64,000 nucleotides of DNA from Atrina japonica (lineage: Eukaryota > Mollusca > Bivalvia > Pterioida > Pinnidae). The position numbers were made by a program, and so were the translations under genes. Positions 27,301 to 63,955 of this stretch are shown one piece after another (position 1 is the stretch's first letter; each line of letters begins with the position of its first letter). The notes under the pieces are model-generated. The model was given only the letters and a program-made list of their open reading frames with translations, ran no database searches and was not told the DNA's origin. The stretch lies in contig BROG01000081.1 in the NCBI GenBank assembly GCA_030159075.1, positions 714,001 to 778,000 on the forward strand, given 5' to 3'.

Positions 27301-29695
27301 AATACTATATTTATCTTCACAGTTAAAGATGATACTATATTTATCTTCACAGTTAAGGATGATAATATATTTATCTGTTAGAGATGATACTATATTTATC
27401 TTCACAGTTAAGGATAATACTATATTTATCTTCACAGTTAAGGATAATACTATATTTATCTTCACAGTTAAGGATGATACTATATTTATCTTCACAGTTA
27501 AGGATGATACTATATTTATCTGTTAGAGATGATACTATATTTATCTTCACAGTTAAGGATAATACTATATTTATCTTCACAGTTAAGGATAATACTATAT
27601 TTATCTTCACAGTTAAGGATAATACTATATTTATCTTCACAGTTAAGGATAATACTATATTTATCTTCACAGTTAAGGATGATACTATATTTATCTTCAC
27701 AGTTAAGGATGATACTATATTTATCTGTTAAGGATGATACTATATTTATCTGTTAAAGATGATACTATATTTATTTTCACAGTTTAAGATGATACAATAT
27801 TTATCTTCACAGTTAAAGATGAGATTACATTGATCTTCAGTTAAATATGATGCTATTTTATCATATTTTACAATGTCTATTATCCCCCTCAACATCATAG
27901 AGGTAAGTTTACCTGATCCATATGCCAACGCTATAGGGTGATCACTTATACATGTATATATAACACCACCCCCTGAACATTGTAGAGTTAAATTTACCTT
28001 AACCACTCTTCCTGAACATATGCCGATACTAGGACAATAACATATATGATCCCCCGCCCTCAACCTCATGGAGGTTAAACTAAAAATTAATCAGAGGTCT
28101 CTTTTCTTGATCATCATACATGTAGCATTGTCGATCTACCAATCATTTCAAGTTATATCTAACAAATGGAAGATACAACTCACTTGCTTTTCTCCCAACA
28201 GTACAGAGGAAATGAGTGTCACCTTCATAACGATCCTGAAATAAAGTGAAACAAGTTTTAAAAATCTAATCACAAATTAATGTATACATATACATTTGTA
28301 TATATAGGTACATTTACATATGTTATTTATATCCTATAGCTGGGCATGCATGTGAAAACTGCACGTTTCAGCTGTCAGGGGACTTAAAACATGCACATGA
28401 ATGAAGTTTTATTTGGAGTACAATGTAGTAATTTTCTTTCTGAAACCATTTTTTTTTTACCAATGTCATTTTTTATCTATAGGTGTTCCTTCAATGATTT
28501 TTTTTTCAGTTGTAAAACATTTCTTTGAATAAAGAAACTTTGGGGGGGGGGGGGGGGGGGGGGTGTCACCCAAAGAAGAAATCGCTTAATTGTGACATCA
28601 AGGGTTTAATAAAATAAGTCCAAATAATAACCGACTTAAAATATAATTCAATGTGAACATGGTGCCAAACATGAATTTAGACAAATTTTTATATTGACTC
28701 ATATCAAAAGAAGGTGGTCACCATGATCATACGCCATTTTCCTTGTCTTTGTGTAAATCCCTCCAGCGTTGGAGCACACCCATTTTATATACTACAGGTA
28801 AGCTTGTGTTTAGATTTCGAGTGGTACGTCTTGTATCGAATGAAAACAATAAATTCTTTATTTAAAATTTTGTAAAAAATGTCAAGTCTTACTAGTAAAA
28901 AAGATAGAATTTACAGATAAAAGTTTGTGGAGTTACTTACATGTAAAAACTAAATGGACTTAGGAGATTCTGTTATATAAGAGGTAAAAAAGTAAAAACA
29001 AGAGTTGGATACAACATACCGCCAACCAAATGTGAGGCTGTGTGCAGTTGAGCTTTTTATATGTACAGGGAATTTAAAATGTTAAATGCTTAAAACTTGA
29101 AAGTTTCTTTATCAGGAATGCAGTAGTCTTGAGAGATCCACTGGTTTCTAGCCAGAGACATTATGCTTCAGTATATGCCTGTTAATATGACTAGCATTGG
29201 TAGGCTAGGTAATTTGGGCCAATATATTAATGTTCAATTGGTTTAGTCATAATCCTTTTTGCAACCGAAGGAGTGCAGTTCAAACAGATGTCTCCTCGGA
29301 TCTACTTTCGGTTTGAGAGGAGAAAAAAATGGTCGACGAAGTGTTTTCGTTAGGTGTATTTATGGAATAATTTTTGGTTTTTCCTCGTAGAATCTACCCT
29401 AACCAACTGAAAATGTCCAGATTTAATCTAAATATAGATATAACATATTCTGACATGTTGTTGTTTATAAATTTTCCCTGGAAAGTTACCAGCGAAGTTT
29501 TAGTATATATAATTATAAACATGGACACCTTACCCGTAAACTGCAGTTCTGGTAACGCAATTCACACTGACATCCTAAGTTGTATCGAGAGATCGACGGA
29601 TGACACGGTTGAACTAAAGAAGTTAAAACAACTTTCAAAAAAATACCCAAACACAGGAATTTCCAGTTCAAGCACCACAAAAATGAGGTACCCAT
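1..29695 (-). CDS. Gene A: paralogous IL-17 receptor-like gene, partial (3' part beyond left edge)
   Basis: Divergent neighbour and paralogue of the complete receptor gene on the other strand. Six exons seen: 29534-29695, 28184-28235, 25209-25370, then 21923-22059 or 20319-20452, then 614-788. All have GT-AG borders on the minus strand, the same phases as their counterparts in gene B, and clear residue-level resemblance. The start ATG at 29695 follows an in-frame stop (29716). The counterparts of gene B exons for the FnIII end, membrane helix and SEFIR domain are not found in the window and would lie to the left of base 614. That the full product is also a SEFIR receptor is therefore inferred from gene B only. 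Confidence 0.78.
200..510 (+). repeat. Interspersed repeat, copy 1
   Basis: Copy of a family seen again at 4185-4460 and in part at 3345-3520. Landmarks: TGAAATACAAATGCCCCCGG, GGGCAAGTGATGTCAGTGAA, AAACTTGAAATATTGCACTT, a CAGACAGA-rich stretch and a closing TTTCAGGCCGGGGGCATAAA. Confidence 0.75.
614..788 (-). CDS. Gene A exon 5: ectodomain
   Basis: 175 nt between TTATTTTCCAG and GTAAGT on the minus strand. Reads [20 protein letters not shown], then [11 protein letters not shown], then [17 protein letters not shown] and one base of a split codon. Clear counterpart of gene B exon 5 (53420-53591), same entry and exit phases. The gene continues left of the window. Confidence 0.84.
1018..2130. 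repeat. Interspersed repeat with GAGGCCC / CAGGTGAG ends
   Basis: Begins ACAAGAGGCCCACAGGGCC and ends GTGGTCCAGGTGAG. Internal degenerate units with GGGAAATAACTCC, GACAATTTT and CTCTCTATCTATTA recur. Related sequence is seen at 22146-24520, 51860-53022 and 53673-54990. No transposase is seen. Confidence 0.65.
3345..3520 (+). repeat. Interspersed repeat, partial copy
   Basis: Shares GTGAAACACAAATGCCCCCA, GGGCATGTGATGTCAG and GCAACCCTTAGTTGAACTTA with the copies at 200-510 and 4185-4460, but breaks off before the CAGACAGA part. Confidence 0.7.
4185..4460 (+). repeat. Interspersed repeat, copy 2
   Basis: Closest relative of the copy at 200-510, including ATCACAATCCAAA, GGGCATGTGATGCCAATGAA, the CAGACAGACAGACGGAC tract and TTTCAGGCCGAGGACATAAA. 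Confidence 0.75.
5230..5420 (+). repeat. SINE-like element, tRNA-derived head
   Basis: Head TTGGCCAAGTGGTTAAAACA resembles a tRNA A box. The body GAGCCCTGCT, TTTTGTGAGAAAGTTT, AGGTTCTCT and TGACAGCCAC matches, in reverse, 62210-62395. Two such copies on opposite strands indicate a dispersed SINE family. Confidence 0.7.
6020..6830. repeat. Diverged repeat units (left of LINE)
   Basis: Several degenerate copies of a unit containing AAGTCCCATAACTCTG and TGGCAAAAGTCAAAAT, followed by CAAACATTCTGTAAAAATTT and GTCAAACAT. Copies lie near 6030, 6170, 6310, 6470, 6625 and 6745. The same unit resumes after the LINE fragment. Confidence 0.7.
6885..8345 (+). pseudogene. Dead non-LTR retrotransposon (LINE) reverse transcriptase fragment
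   Basis: Reads as a reverse transcriptase: [19 protein letters not shown], then [17 protein letters not shown], then [13 protein letters not shown], then the catalytic YADD box in another frame, then the thumb-like part [19 protein letters not shown] and GGLNMINL. These are RT motifs of L1/Tx1-like LINEs. It is broken by a TGA at 7102, a frameshift near 7320 just before YADD, and a TAA at 8264 after which the frame continues with [12 protein letters not shown]. No endonuclease part and no 3' tail are seen. It lies in the long intron between gene A exons 4b and 5, in the opposite orientation to gene A. Confidence 0.85.
8346..8650. repeat. Diverged repeat units (right of LINE)
   Basis: Continuation of the unit seen at 6020-6830 (AATAAAGTTTCATAACTTCG, then TGAACATTGTGTAAACATTT), again at 8540. 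The LINE fragment thus sits inside, or was carried along with, this repeat family. Confidence 0.6.
9345..9540. mobile_element. Foldback MITE with ~33-bp terminal inverted repeats
   Basis: Outer arms: CCGAACTTTCTGTCCCGATT at the left faces GGGACATAAAGTTCGGGC at the right. A second inner hairpin pairs ATCCCTTTGGAGATTCTGT (about 9426) with ACAGAATCTCCAAAGGGAT (about 9460). A poly-G run sits in the left half. No coding capacity. Confidence 0.75.
11482..14780. repeat. 18-bp minisatellite, about 183 units
   Basis: Unit ACAATGCTGTGTAGTGTG, with common variants ACAATACTGTATAGTGGG and ACAAAATTGTGTAGTGGG. Because 18 is a multiple of 3 and the unit lacks stops in several frames, long open frames run through it on both strands (up to 924 codons on the minus strand, repeating SHYTAL; MLCSVT on plus). 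No sign of a real protein. It lies in the large gene A intron between exons 4b and 5. Confidence 0.95.
15430..15890. repeat. Interspersed repeat with AAGGTCAAGGTCA units
   Basis: Begins ACAAGAGCTGTCAGAGACAA and ends TCCTGGCGAGCTAAAA, with internal copies of GAAAAGTAGGTCAAA and CCAAGGTCAAGGTCACTAGG. Related in style to 49270-49815. Confidence 0.6.
16185..16229. repeat. CA microsatellite
   Basis: Interrupted (CA)n with GCATGCACGCACGC in the middle. Confidence 0.9.
18027..20090. repeat. 33-bp minisatellite, about 60 units
   Basis: Unit begins GATGTGTGAGATAGAGGAAT and continues CTATCACTACTGA. Shortened units with CAATTGAGGTGTG recur and form higher-order blocks (for example 18290-18560 resembles 18880-19130). 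Unit length is a multiple of 3, so short frames run through it on both strands. It starts about 230 bp downstream, in transcript direction, of gene A exon 4b. Confidence 0.93.
20319..20452 (-). CDS. Gene A exon 4b: second alternative ectodomain cassette
   Basis: 134 nt (3n+2) between ATCGTTACAG and GTAATT. Reads [15 protein letters not shown], then [18 protein letters not shown], ending in phase 0. FSSQAES is shared with gene B exon 4b. Read after exon 4a it would run into TGA at its sixth codon, so inclusion of both would truncate the protein. Confidence 0.82.
21311..21342. repeat. Poly-C and CA run
   Basis: CCCCCCCCCCCCCC-type run followed by (AC)n, directly before the 50-bp array. Confidence 0.9.
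21359..21608. repeat. 50-bp tandem array, five near-identical copies
   Basis: Unit starts CACAGAAAACATATTCACCA and ends AATCACTAGTCT. Copies differ by one or two bases, so amplification is recent. It sits in the intron between the two alternative exons of gene A. Confidence 0.95.
21923..22059 (-). CDS. Gene A exon 4a: first alternative ectodomain cassette
   Basis: 137 nt (3n+2) between TATGTTTCAG and GTAACG. Reads [16 protein letters not shown], then [19 protein letters not shown], ending in phase 0. It resembles gene B exon 4a in the LLNIS motif. Joining it to the second cassette would shift the frame, so it behaves as one of a mutually exclusive pair. Confidence 0.82.
22146..22620. repeat. 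Interspersed repeat, GAGGCCC family
   Basis: Starts AACAAGAGGCCCATGGGCC and continues with ACTCACCTGAA. The part around 22490-22560 resembles, in reverse, the element at 51860-53022. Lies in gene A intron 3. Confidence 0.6.
22865..23200. repeat. Interspersed repeat, copy 1 of a pair with 34405-34770
   Basis: Shares ATTTCCAATTTTGGTAAA, TACAGGACAGGCGCATTTAT, CTTCTTGTAAATGTAATATG and CCAAGTTCCTTACAAAT with 34405-34770 in gene B intron 1. Ends in a GCCTGGGTTCAATT stretch that looks like a diverged tRNA B box. Confidence 0.75.
23330..24520. repeat. Interspersed repeat with internal degenerate units
   Basis: Several diverged copies of a unit with GGGGAAATAACTC, GACAATTTTGGCCGTTTTGA and TTTGTAGATCTTTG, like those at 1300-1660. 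Ends near a GACAAACGGCAGACATTTGG stretch also seen at 2060-2080. Non-coding; in gene A intron 3. Confidence 0.6.
24525..25040. repeat. Degenerate tandem repeat
   Basis: Recurring ATTATCTACACTTTATACCT, CTCATTATATA and TATAAAGCTAACTAGTATAT, interrupted by 24630-24800. Just downstream, in transcript direction, of gene A exon 3. Confidence 0.75.
25209..25370 (-). CDS. Gene A exon 3: ectodomain
   Basis: 162 nt between GTTTTCAG and GTAAGT on the minus strand. Reads (K)[19 protein letters not shown], then [20 protein letters not shown]. It aligns with gene B exon 3 through the tryptophan, the C-x(4)-C pair and the L-N-I-S-F-S-V-P strand. The leftover base G lets either cassette exon complete the codon as aspartate. 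The 30-bp satellite (25396-27845) begins only about 25 bp upstream of the acceptor. Confidence 0.83.
25396..27845. repeat. 30-bp / 25-bp minisatellite, about 80 units
   Basis: Main unit GATGATACTATATTTATC plus TTCACAGTTAAG (30 bp). A second unit type replaces the last part with TGTTAAA (25 bp). The two types alternate in blocks, and a block pattern repeats (for example 26940-27280 against 27295-27520). It fills most of gene A intron 2 and ends about 25 bp from the exon 3 acceptor. Confidence 0.94.
27846..28080. repeat. Degenerate repeat of about 95 bp, three partial units
   Basis: CCTCAACATCATAGAGGTAA, CCTGAACATTGTAGAGTTAA and CCTCAACCTCATGGAGGTTA start successive units, with CCATATGCCAACGCTA and ACATATGCCGATACTA inside. 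The 107-codon minus frame over it is not conserved-looking. Confidence 0.6.
28184..28235 (-). CDS. Gene A exon 2: short ectodomain exon
   Basis: 52 nt between TTTATTTCAG and GTGAGT on the minus strand; reads [17 protein letters not shown] plus one base. Homologous to the 55-nt exon 2 of gene B, with the same exit phase. Confidence 0.78.
28541..28563. repeat. Poly-G run
   Basis: About 20 G in a row in gene A intron 1, a possible quadruplex and an assembly-prone spot. Confidence 0.9.
29534..29695 (-). CDS. Gene A exon 1: signal peptide and ectodomain start
   Basis: 54 codons. Begins [20 protein letters not shown], a convincing signal peptide core, and ends [15 protein letters not shown] at donor GTAAGG in phase 0. 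The ending matches gene B exon 1 in cysteine spacing and splice phase. A 124-codon frame on the opposite strand over this exon is a shadow. Confidence 0.8.
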
Positions 29696-30783
29696 ACCCT
29701 TATACACAGAACATTACTTCGTCTCCTCTCGTTTTGTTCGTTGCCTAGGATAAATCAACCACCCCCTTACTTCATTCGGAATGCCTTTCGATCTCTAAAT
29801 CCGGGTAGATTTCCGAAATCTTAAAAATGGCGGAAAGTTTTAAAACGAAAAGAATACGTGCAACCATGTATTCAAAATAAACGCTGTTGGTGTTCGATAT
29901 ATAATTTTAATGCGATAAACATTAAATATAAACAGAATTAATTTTTAAAATAATAAATCGATAGCGAAGAAATTCGGCGCGAAGATATAATGATTAATTA
30001 AAGACTTATAGGTCTAGATCTATATTAGCTTTATATATCGTTGATCTAAGTATGGAAAGAGTGTAATTTGAGTTAGTTGGAATCTCTCTGACAAATACAT
30101 AAATTCACATGTTTGTGTGATTTCCGATTGTGATCATTCTCTGTTATTGTGTCTGTCTTGTAAATATATTGGTGTCTGTCTTGTAAATATATTTGAGTCT
30201 CTTTGTCTCACAACTAAAACCACAGTGAGTGTGACTTCGTATTGGCCAATGGTCATTTTAATTAATTACTAGGGCTCATCAATGTTTAAAATAATAAAAC
30301 AACGACCGCGCTAATCCTGGCATAATGGATGAAGCTGGATCCATGTGAAAAGCATCAGTGGTGGATTTAAGGGGGGGCGTCCCCCCCCCCCCAATTTGGA
30401 TGTCAAAGTATAGATGTACAGTAAAAATCAACTCAAAAGCCCAGAAGTTAACAAAAATGTTTAAAACCTGAATAATTTCAGGGGTGTAGCTGGATCCAGA
30501 AACGTTGGGGGTGGGGGCCACAACCGTTCAAAATATTGAGAATGGATTACAAGGGCGGATCCAGAAATTTTCAAAGAGGGGCGTAACTTTTTTTGGGGGG
30601 GTGACAAGACGCCATGCGCGTGAAAGTGGTGCGTTCTTTATGCAGTGGTGTAGGAGGCAAATCAAAGAATGGTTTTAAAAGAGGTTACGTTTGAGGCTGG
30701 TGACATTAATTAAACTTATTTATACTTTAAAAATTAAAATTTGAACTTAAATCAAAACTGTTTATGCAATGCATACATTATTT

Positions 30784-30950
30784 GGCCGGACCGGTTCTTA
30801 TACGCGGAGACAGAATTTTTAACATTTTCAGTCCGGTCGGACAGATTTTGAGGCCGAGCTGATTATTATACGACACCCCCGTATAAGAATCGGTCCGGCC
30901 AGATAATGTGTCTGGCCCGACCGAAAATATTAACATTTTTGGTCCGGGTA
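30784..30950. repeat. GC-rich inverted repeat, copy 1
   Basis: GGCCGGACCGGTTCTTATAC faces GTATAAGAATCGGTCCGGCC, with inner CAGTCCGGTCGGACAG. Same family as 32010-32115. Between the two divergent genes. Confidence 0.7.
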
Positions 30951-32009
30951 AAATCTCTAAAGAAAAGAAAGTTAATAGGGTGAAATGTTATTCATCATAG
31001 ACCTATATTTAACCACTTTATTCTACTGAAAGTACTGAGGGTTTTACTAGCCTTATCAATTTCCAAAATATATCGGATGTTTTTATGTAATGACGTCTGT
31101 TTTTGTATATTGTTATTATTTAATAGAATTAATAGTTTATGGTAGGTAGTATACCCGAGACACGATAAGGAAAATGGACAGGAAATAACTCCAGGTTGAG
31201 GACGTTTGTAATCGTATCGAGTGCTTTGTTTTCTACATGCAAATGTATATGTATACATGTTAGTGTGTGAGCGTTTTCTCTGCAGTAGGTGTGTGTCATT
31301 TGCTATCTTTTGAATTGAAATTTAATTTGATTAAAAAAATATCAGTTTAAATGACGTGTGAAAGCAAAAATAAACTTAATTATGAATATGCATCGGCAAG
31401 ATAGAGATAAGACATTTAGTTAACAAATGAAGATTTTTTATTTACCTTTTTCATTTGATATAATTTTGTATGGTGGTACTTGAATATGAGACAAAACTTA
31501 CTTTGCCTCCTAAGTTTATATCCCAGATTTTTAAGGAAAGTGGGAAAACTATTTTAAAACAACATCCACCCATATAGTAAAACGCGTGATAGCAATATGA
31601 CAAAACAAAACTATGGGTTTTAGTTTTAAATCAGTCTATCTTACAGGTGATATGGAAGCCCACCATACTCTGAAAGCTTTATTAATATATTGTCACATTA
31701 TACAATGGTATATATTTTCAGTAGAAATGTAAGAATATTCATATATTGTACACTGAACTGGGGGTATGTATGTGTTGGAAAATAAATTCTAGAGATTTTA
31801 CCCACGTTATATCGTCACCCCTAAAAAATGATGCATTGAACAATATCAAACCAGCGATTATATAGAGCCTGTCCTCCTCGATTGAATAAACACCACTAAA
31901 ATATAGATATATCTAACACGTTTAAAATAAATAAGATAATTAAGATATGTTAAAGTTGCAATACTTTTTATTAAATTCAAATTTTAATATCCACGATAAT
32001 GATACTCTG

Positions 32010-32115
32010 CTACCCGGACCGAAAATTGTAGGCGGAAGCCGGACCAAAAATGTTAACATTATCTGTCCGGCCGGGCATATTTTGAGACCGAACCGATTGT
32101 TATACGGCACCGTAC
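32010..32115. repeat. GC-rich inverted repeat, copy 2
   Basis: Shares CCCGGACCGAAAAT, GGACCAAAAATGTTAACATT, TGTCCGGCCGGGCATATTTT and GAACCGATTGTTATACG with 30784-30950. Confidence 0.65.
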
Positions 32116-32870
32116 ACGTAATTAAAGTACTGAAAATACTGATACAAGTTGATGACAATCGTAAGTTTTAATGGGGAATAATACACTCAGTATACTGAAT
32201 ACTTTTTAATTCGGTAAAATTAGGTTTTACAAAAAAAGTTATTAAAAGTCGGGTCAGACATTTGGCCTGGCGTGAGTACTGATGGCTTATTTATTATGCA
32301 TCAAACTACATAGATTAGCGTTATGATTATAAAATCGTTTCATCGATATTAAATTTCTATGCGACAGGGCATTTATACCCTTACGCTATACTTCCCATCA
32401 GTAGCCTTAAATCTCTAGGTCTGTTACTATATTTTCGTCATTTTAAAAAGCAAATTTATACGAATAAAAGTGTGATTTGGAAATTTCAATCTTGAAGTTG
32501 AGTTTATGTTGCTGAAATGCACATACATGTGTAATTTTGCGTAAGTATAATGTGTTATTAAACCCATACTGCAAAATGTGCTTTGACTTGACTGCGTTGA
32601 TGTTCCATCAACTCGTAAAAATGGTGCGTTCATTCTGTGTAATGAATTGGATATCATCGATGAATAAATTTTCAGATCTGTAGCTGATAATAACAGGTTA
32701 ATATCGTATACATTTTGATCCAACGCAAATTGTTTACAAATAAATTTTCATATGCATAAATGCTTTGAAAAAAAACGCAAACGAAAATATGATATGTAGG
32801 GCAAACGCAGCCCCATAATACAAAGCCGGTAGTCCAAATCCATAAAATCTCAAATATACAGACAAAGTTA

Positions 32871-33492
32871 GGGTGGATTCAGGATTTCAAGTTAGGGGGA
32901 AGAGTATGATTTATAATTGTTTTCGCCGAGCGCAGTGACGCGCGAAAATTTCGATAGGCCTAATTTAAAAGTTCAGGGCCCGAAGTCATAATATTTACTC
33001 AGTACTCAAGCTCAACTAAATTTTCACGATTTTAAGGTAAAACACACAAACTTCAATCTGTAACTGTACATGTTTGTTTATTGATGTCATACAATTGTAA
33101 ATAATGATAAAAGATATTGCTCATTTGAAGAAAACTTCAGAAATTTTTTAAAAATGTTGGAGTACGTACATGTACTCAAATCTTGAGTACCGTACTCAAC
33201 GTATTTATTAATTTCTTTTTTACAGAAAAATCATAAGTGTGACGCCCAAATTTATATGAATAATTAAAAATCATATGTTTTCTAATCGCTAAAATCCAAA
33301 AGTTTTATAAACAATTTTATTATCAAAATAATGAAATAAAAGTTGAGCTTGATTATTGAGTAAATTTGGTGACTTCGGGCCCTTGGAAGCCTTTTTTTCT
33401 GGATTCCAGACGTGATAATAATATTTAAAAATTAAATTTTTTAAAGGACGGGGTGGGGGTGTGGTTACAACCCCCTTGAATCCACCAATTCT
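32871..33492. mobile_element. Nested foldback elements in the intergenic region
   Basis: Outer arms GGTGGATTCAGGATTT and CCCCTTGAATCCACC. Inside, an inner palindrome 32975-33385 runs from GGGCCCGAAGTCA through ACTCAGTACTCAAGCTCAAC to GAGTAAATTTGGTGACTTCG and GGGCCC. The inner family recurs at 34900-35525 and 47590-48010. Confidence 0.65.
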
Positions 33493-34047
33493 CAGTCTTG
33501 TGGAGGGATTTATGTAGTAAATTCTTTGCAGTTATGTACTGTACAAGCGAATTCATTGTACGTAATATAATGATTCCACATATGAATGCCTTTGAAAAAA
33601 TTACGAAATACCTTGTCCTATAGTATATGTACCCAAACGCACTATACCCATTTTTACCCTCAACGTTCCCGTAAATATTTATATAAATATTATCATATTA
33701 CACACTGGCTGTAGGCCTATCTAAAACTTCTAGATACATGATAATTCTTCAACGTCGTATTTAAAACGCCCACCACTATTGACACGTTAAAGTTTAAACA
33801 GGTAGATTTTCAGAACAGGAAGTTTTTCTCTCTCTCTCTCTCTTTTTATTGATATTCAAGTAAGGACACATCGTCATGCAACGTCTAAACACAGCCAGTA
33901 ATAATAAACCCAGTCCTATTTAAAAATTATGTGTAGATTCACTTCCTGGTATTAGAAAATGCACGTTCTCCGTAGAAAATGACATGTGAGTCACTGACCA
34001 GGGAAAGACGCACGTTGTTACTATACTAGCATTTGGTTGTCAGAATA

Positions 34048-61964
<27,917 letters not shown>

Positions 61965-62031
61965 CCAATGTTGATTGTACAATATATGTAAATTAGAACA
62001 TAGATAATTTGTAGCATTTCTAAAACTAGAC

Positions 62032-62037
62032 ATTAAA
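62032..62037 (+). promoter_or_regulatory. Candidate polyadenylation signal of gene B
   Basis: ATTAAA 68 nt after the stop codon, the nearest polyadenylation-like hexamer. A canonical AATAAA also occurs at 62891, which would give a 3' UTR of about 0.9 kb including a SINE. Which one is used cannot be told from sequence. Confidence 0.3.
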
Positions 62038-62209
62038 CTTTTTGAACACTGATGTTGATCTGTCTAAAATAGGTATTGACATTTGAAATATTCTGCCTTG
62101 TTAAATGCCGACCTTTCACTAGTGTTGATGTATTGGTGTTGACCTGCACGATCTTAATTTTGTTTTAATTGGTGTTTTAAACCACAATCATCATTATATA
62201 GTGGCAGTC

Positions 62210-62395
62210 ATGTTTAATGGTGGAGGAGAGAACCCGATTACGATGTGTCGGGGAAGAGACGTGCAACCAATCTTCCGCAAGAAAACTGGAAAACTTTCTC
62301 ACAAAATCAGCCTAGGTTCCAGCAGGGCTCCAACTGGCGCTGATCAAAGGCAAGTCTCGACTTTAAGGTTAAAAGAGTAATGCTCTAATTGCCAG
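62210..62395 (-). repeat. SINE-like element, second copy
   Basis: On the minus strand reads GAGCCCTGCTGGAACC, TTTTGTGAGAAAGTTTTCCA, GGGTTCTCTCC and TGACTGCCAC, matching 5230-5420. It lies in the 3' flank of gene B. Confidence 0.72.
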
Positions 62396-62654
62396 TTATG
62401 TATGCTCGCTTGATATTGACTGATGACATATCATTTATTGATGCCGAATTGCCAAAATGTTTATGTTGACCAACCATGAGCAGACCAACTGTCCATTTTG
62501 TAATAATCCAAAAAATGTCAACATAATTATTTGTCAAGTGAACATTTGACAAGTCAACCCATCTAACCTGATTATAAAACATGTAATAAGTTGGCCTATA
62601 TACATTCAAATACATACATTGTACTTGATTGATTGATATATCAAGTCAAGATAT

Positions 62655-62870
62655 TGCAGTGGAACCTGTCCTTAGAGACCACCTACTTCACCTGCTATTG
62701 GAATTTGGTATCTCAAGACAGGTGGTCGCTCAAAAGAAGTTTTTTTTCTAAAGGATTATTTAACCCAATGGTTTTCAGAATGTGGTCTTTGGTAAGAGTC
62801 CACCTCACTCAAGATGTAAACTTCGAAGTTTTTGATTGTCAATGGACAAGTCTATTGTAAAAAAGTTATA
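62655..62870. repeat. GGAACCTGTC repeat family copy
   Basis: TTGCAGTGGAACCTGTCCTT, AGAGACCACCT and CAAGACAGGTGGTCGCTCAA; same family as 39928-40110. Confidence 0.6.
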
Positions 62871-62899
62871 GTGTAATTAAATGATGAATCAATAAACAG

Positions 62900-63500
62900 T
62901 AATACCGGTCATCAAATATTGTGTCAACTTGTCAAACATTATGTCAGCTTGTAATGTATTGTGTTAGTTTATCAAATATTGTGTCAAATCATCAAATATT
63001 GTGTCAACTTGTCAAACATTATGTCAGCTTGTAATGTATTGTGTTAGCTTATCAAATATTGTGTCAAATCATCAATTATTGTGTCAAATCATCAATTATT
63101 GTGTCAAATCATCAAATATTGTATCAACCTGTCAAATATTATGTCAACTTGTCAAATATTGTGTCAGCTTGTCAAGTATTGTGTCAGCTTGTCAAGTATT
63201 GTGTCAGCTTATAAAGTATTTTGTCAGCTTGTCAAGTATTGTGTCAGCTTATAAAGTATTTTGTCAGCTTGTCAAGTATTGTGTCAGCTTGTCAAGTATT
63301 GTGTCAGCTTATAAAGTATTTTGTCAGCTTGTCAAGTATTGTATCACCTTGTCAAGTATTGTGTCAGCTTATAAAGTATTGTGTCAGCTTGTCAAGTATT
63401 GTATCACCTTGTCAAGTATTGTGTCAGCTTATAAAGTATTTTGTCAGCTTATAAAGTATTGTGTCAGCTTGTCAAGTATTGTGTCAGCTTGTTCAGTTAT
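62900..63500. repeat. 20-bp minisatellite in the 3' flank of gene B
   Basis: Unit TGTCAAGTATTGTGTCAGCT; variants with ATAAAGTATTTTGTCAGCTT and ATCAAATATTGTGTCAAATC. About 29 units. Confidence 0.94.
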
Positions 63501-63709
63501 GTTATACACCCAAGTTGAAGAGTGACTAGCACATATGGGCTTTCATACTTTTTTGTTAATAAGTAATTTTCAGTTTTACATCAAGGCTTTATATAAACAT
63601 ATTCTCTATATAAAAAATACCACCATAAATATACATCATCTGTACTGCCAATGTCCCTGCTTTTTATCATTTCAGTGCCTTATTTGCCAATTTTAGAGAA
63701 TATGTATAT

Positions 63710-63955
63710 CTATTTGACCCATTCAGCACCCATGTCATTATAAGAGCCCCTCCCCCTTTTTTTTACATATAATTGAGAATATTTCTAGCTGGTTGACTAG
63801 GAGATATGGACCTGGAAAACCGTAAGTAAGAGTTTATTTGTAGCTCCCTATTTCATGTCAGTTTGACTAAAATTGGTCCCATTAAGCGCCCACCCCTTTT
63901 TCCTGATTTTTGTAGCACACTGGGTGCTTAATGGGTCGAATACGGTATGTTTGTT
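63710..63955. mobile_element. MITE-like repeat, copy 2
   Basis: Starts TTTGACCCATTCAGCACCCA and ends TGCTTAATGGGTCGAATACG, with TTCCTGATTTTTGTAGCACA inside. Inverted relative to 39465-39790. Confidence 0.7.

Larger units (their letters stand above)
29696..34047. other. Divergent intergenic region between genes A and B
   Basis: About 4.35 kb between the two start codons, which must hold the 5' UTRs and promoters of both genes. No clear TATA box or coding exon is seen. It contains G-rich repeat copies (30330-30610), two copies of a CCGGACCG-containing inverted-repeat family (30784-30950, 32010-32115), a nested foldback element (32871-33492) and a short CT run (33828-33843). Confidence 0.6.

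Noticed and set aside
25396..27756. Many overlapping frames with repeats such as [10 protein letters not shown] or [10 protein letters not shown]
   Set aside because: All come from the 30-bp satellite in gene A intron 2.
27746..28069. 107-codon minus frame between gene A exons 2 and 3
   Set aside because: Covers a degenerate ~95-bp repeat and satellite edge; exon 2 joins exon 3 in phase without it, as in gene B.
29653..29662. GGAATTTCC-like NF-kB site
   Set aside because: Lies inside the signal peptide coding sequence of gene A exon 1; a single short match in AT-rich DNA is not evidence.
29374..29748. 124-codon plus frame
   Set aside because: Antisense shadow of gene A exon 1, which has a paralogue, signal peptide and correct donor.
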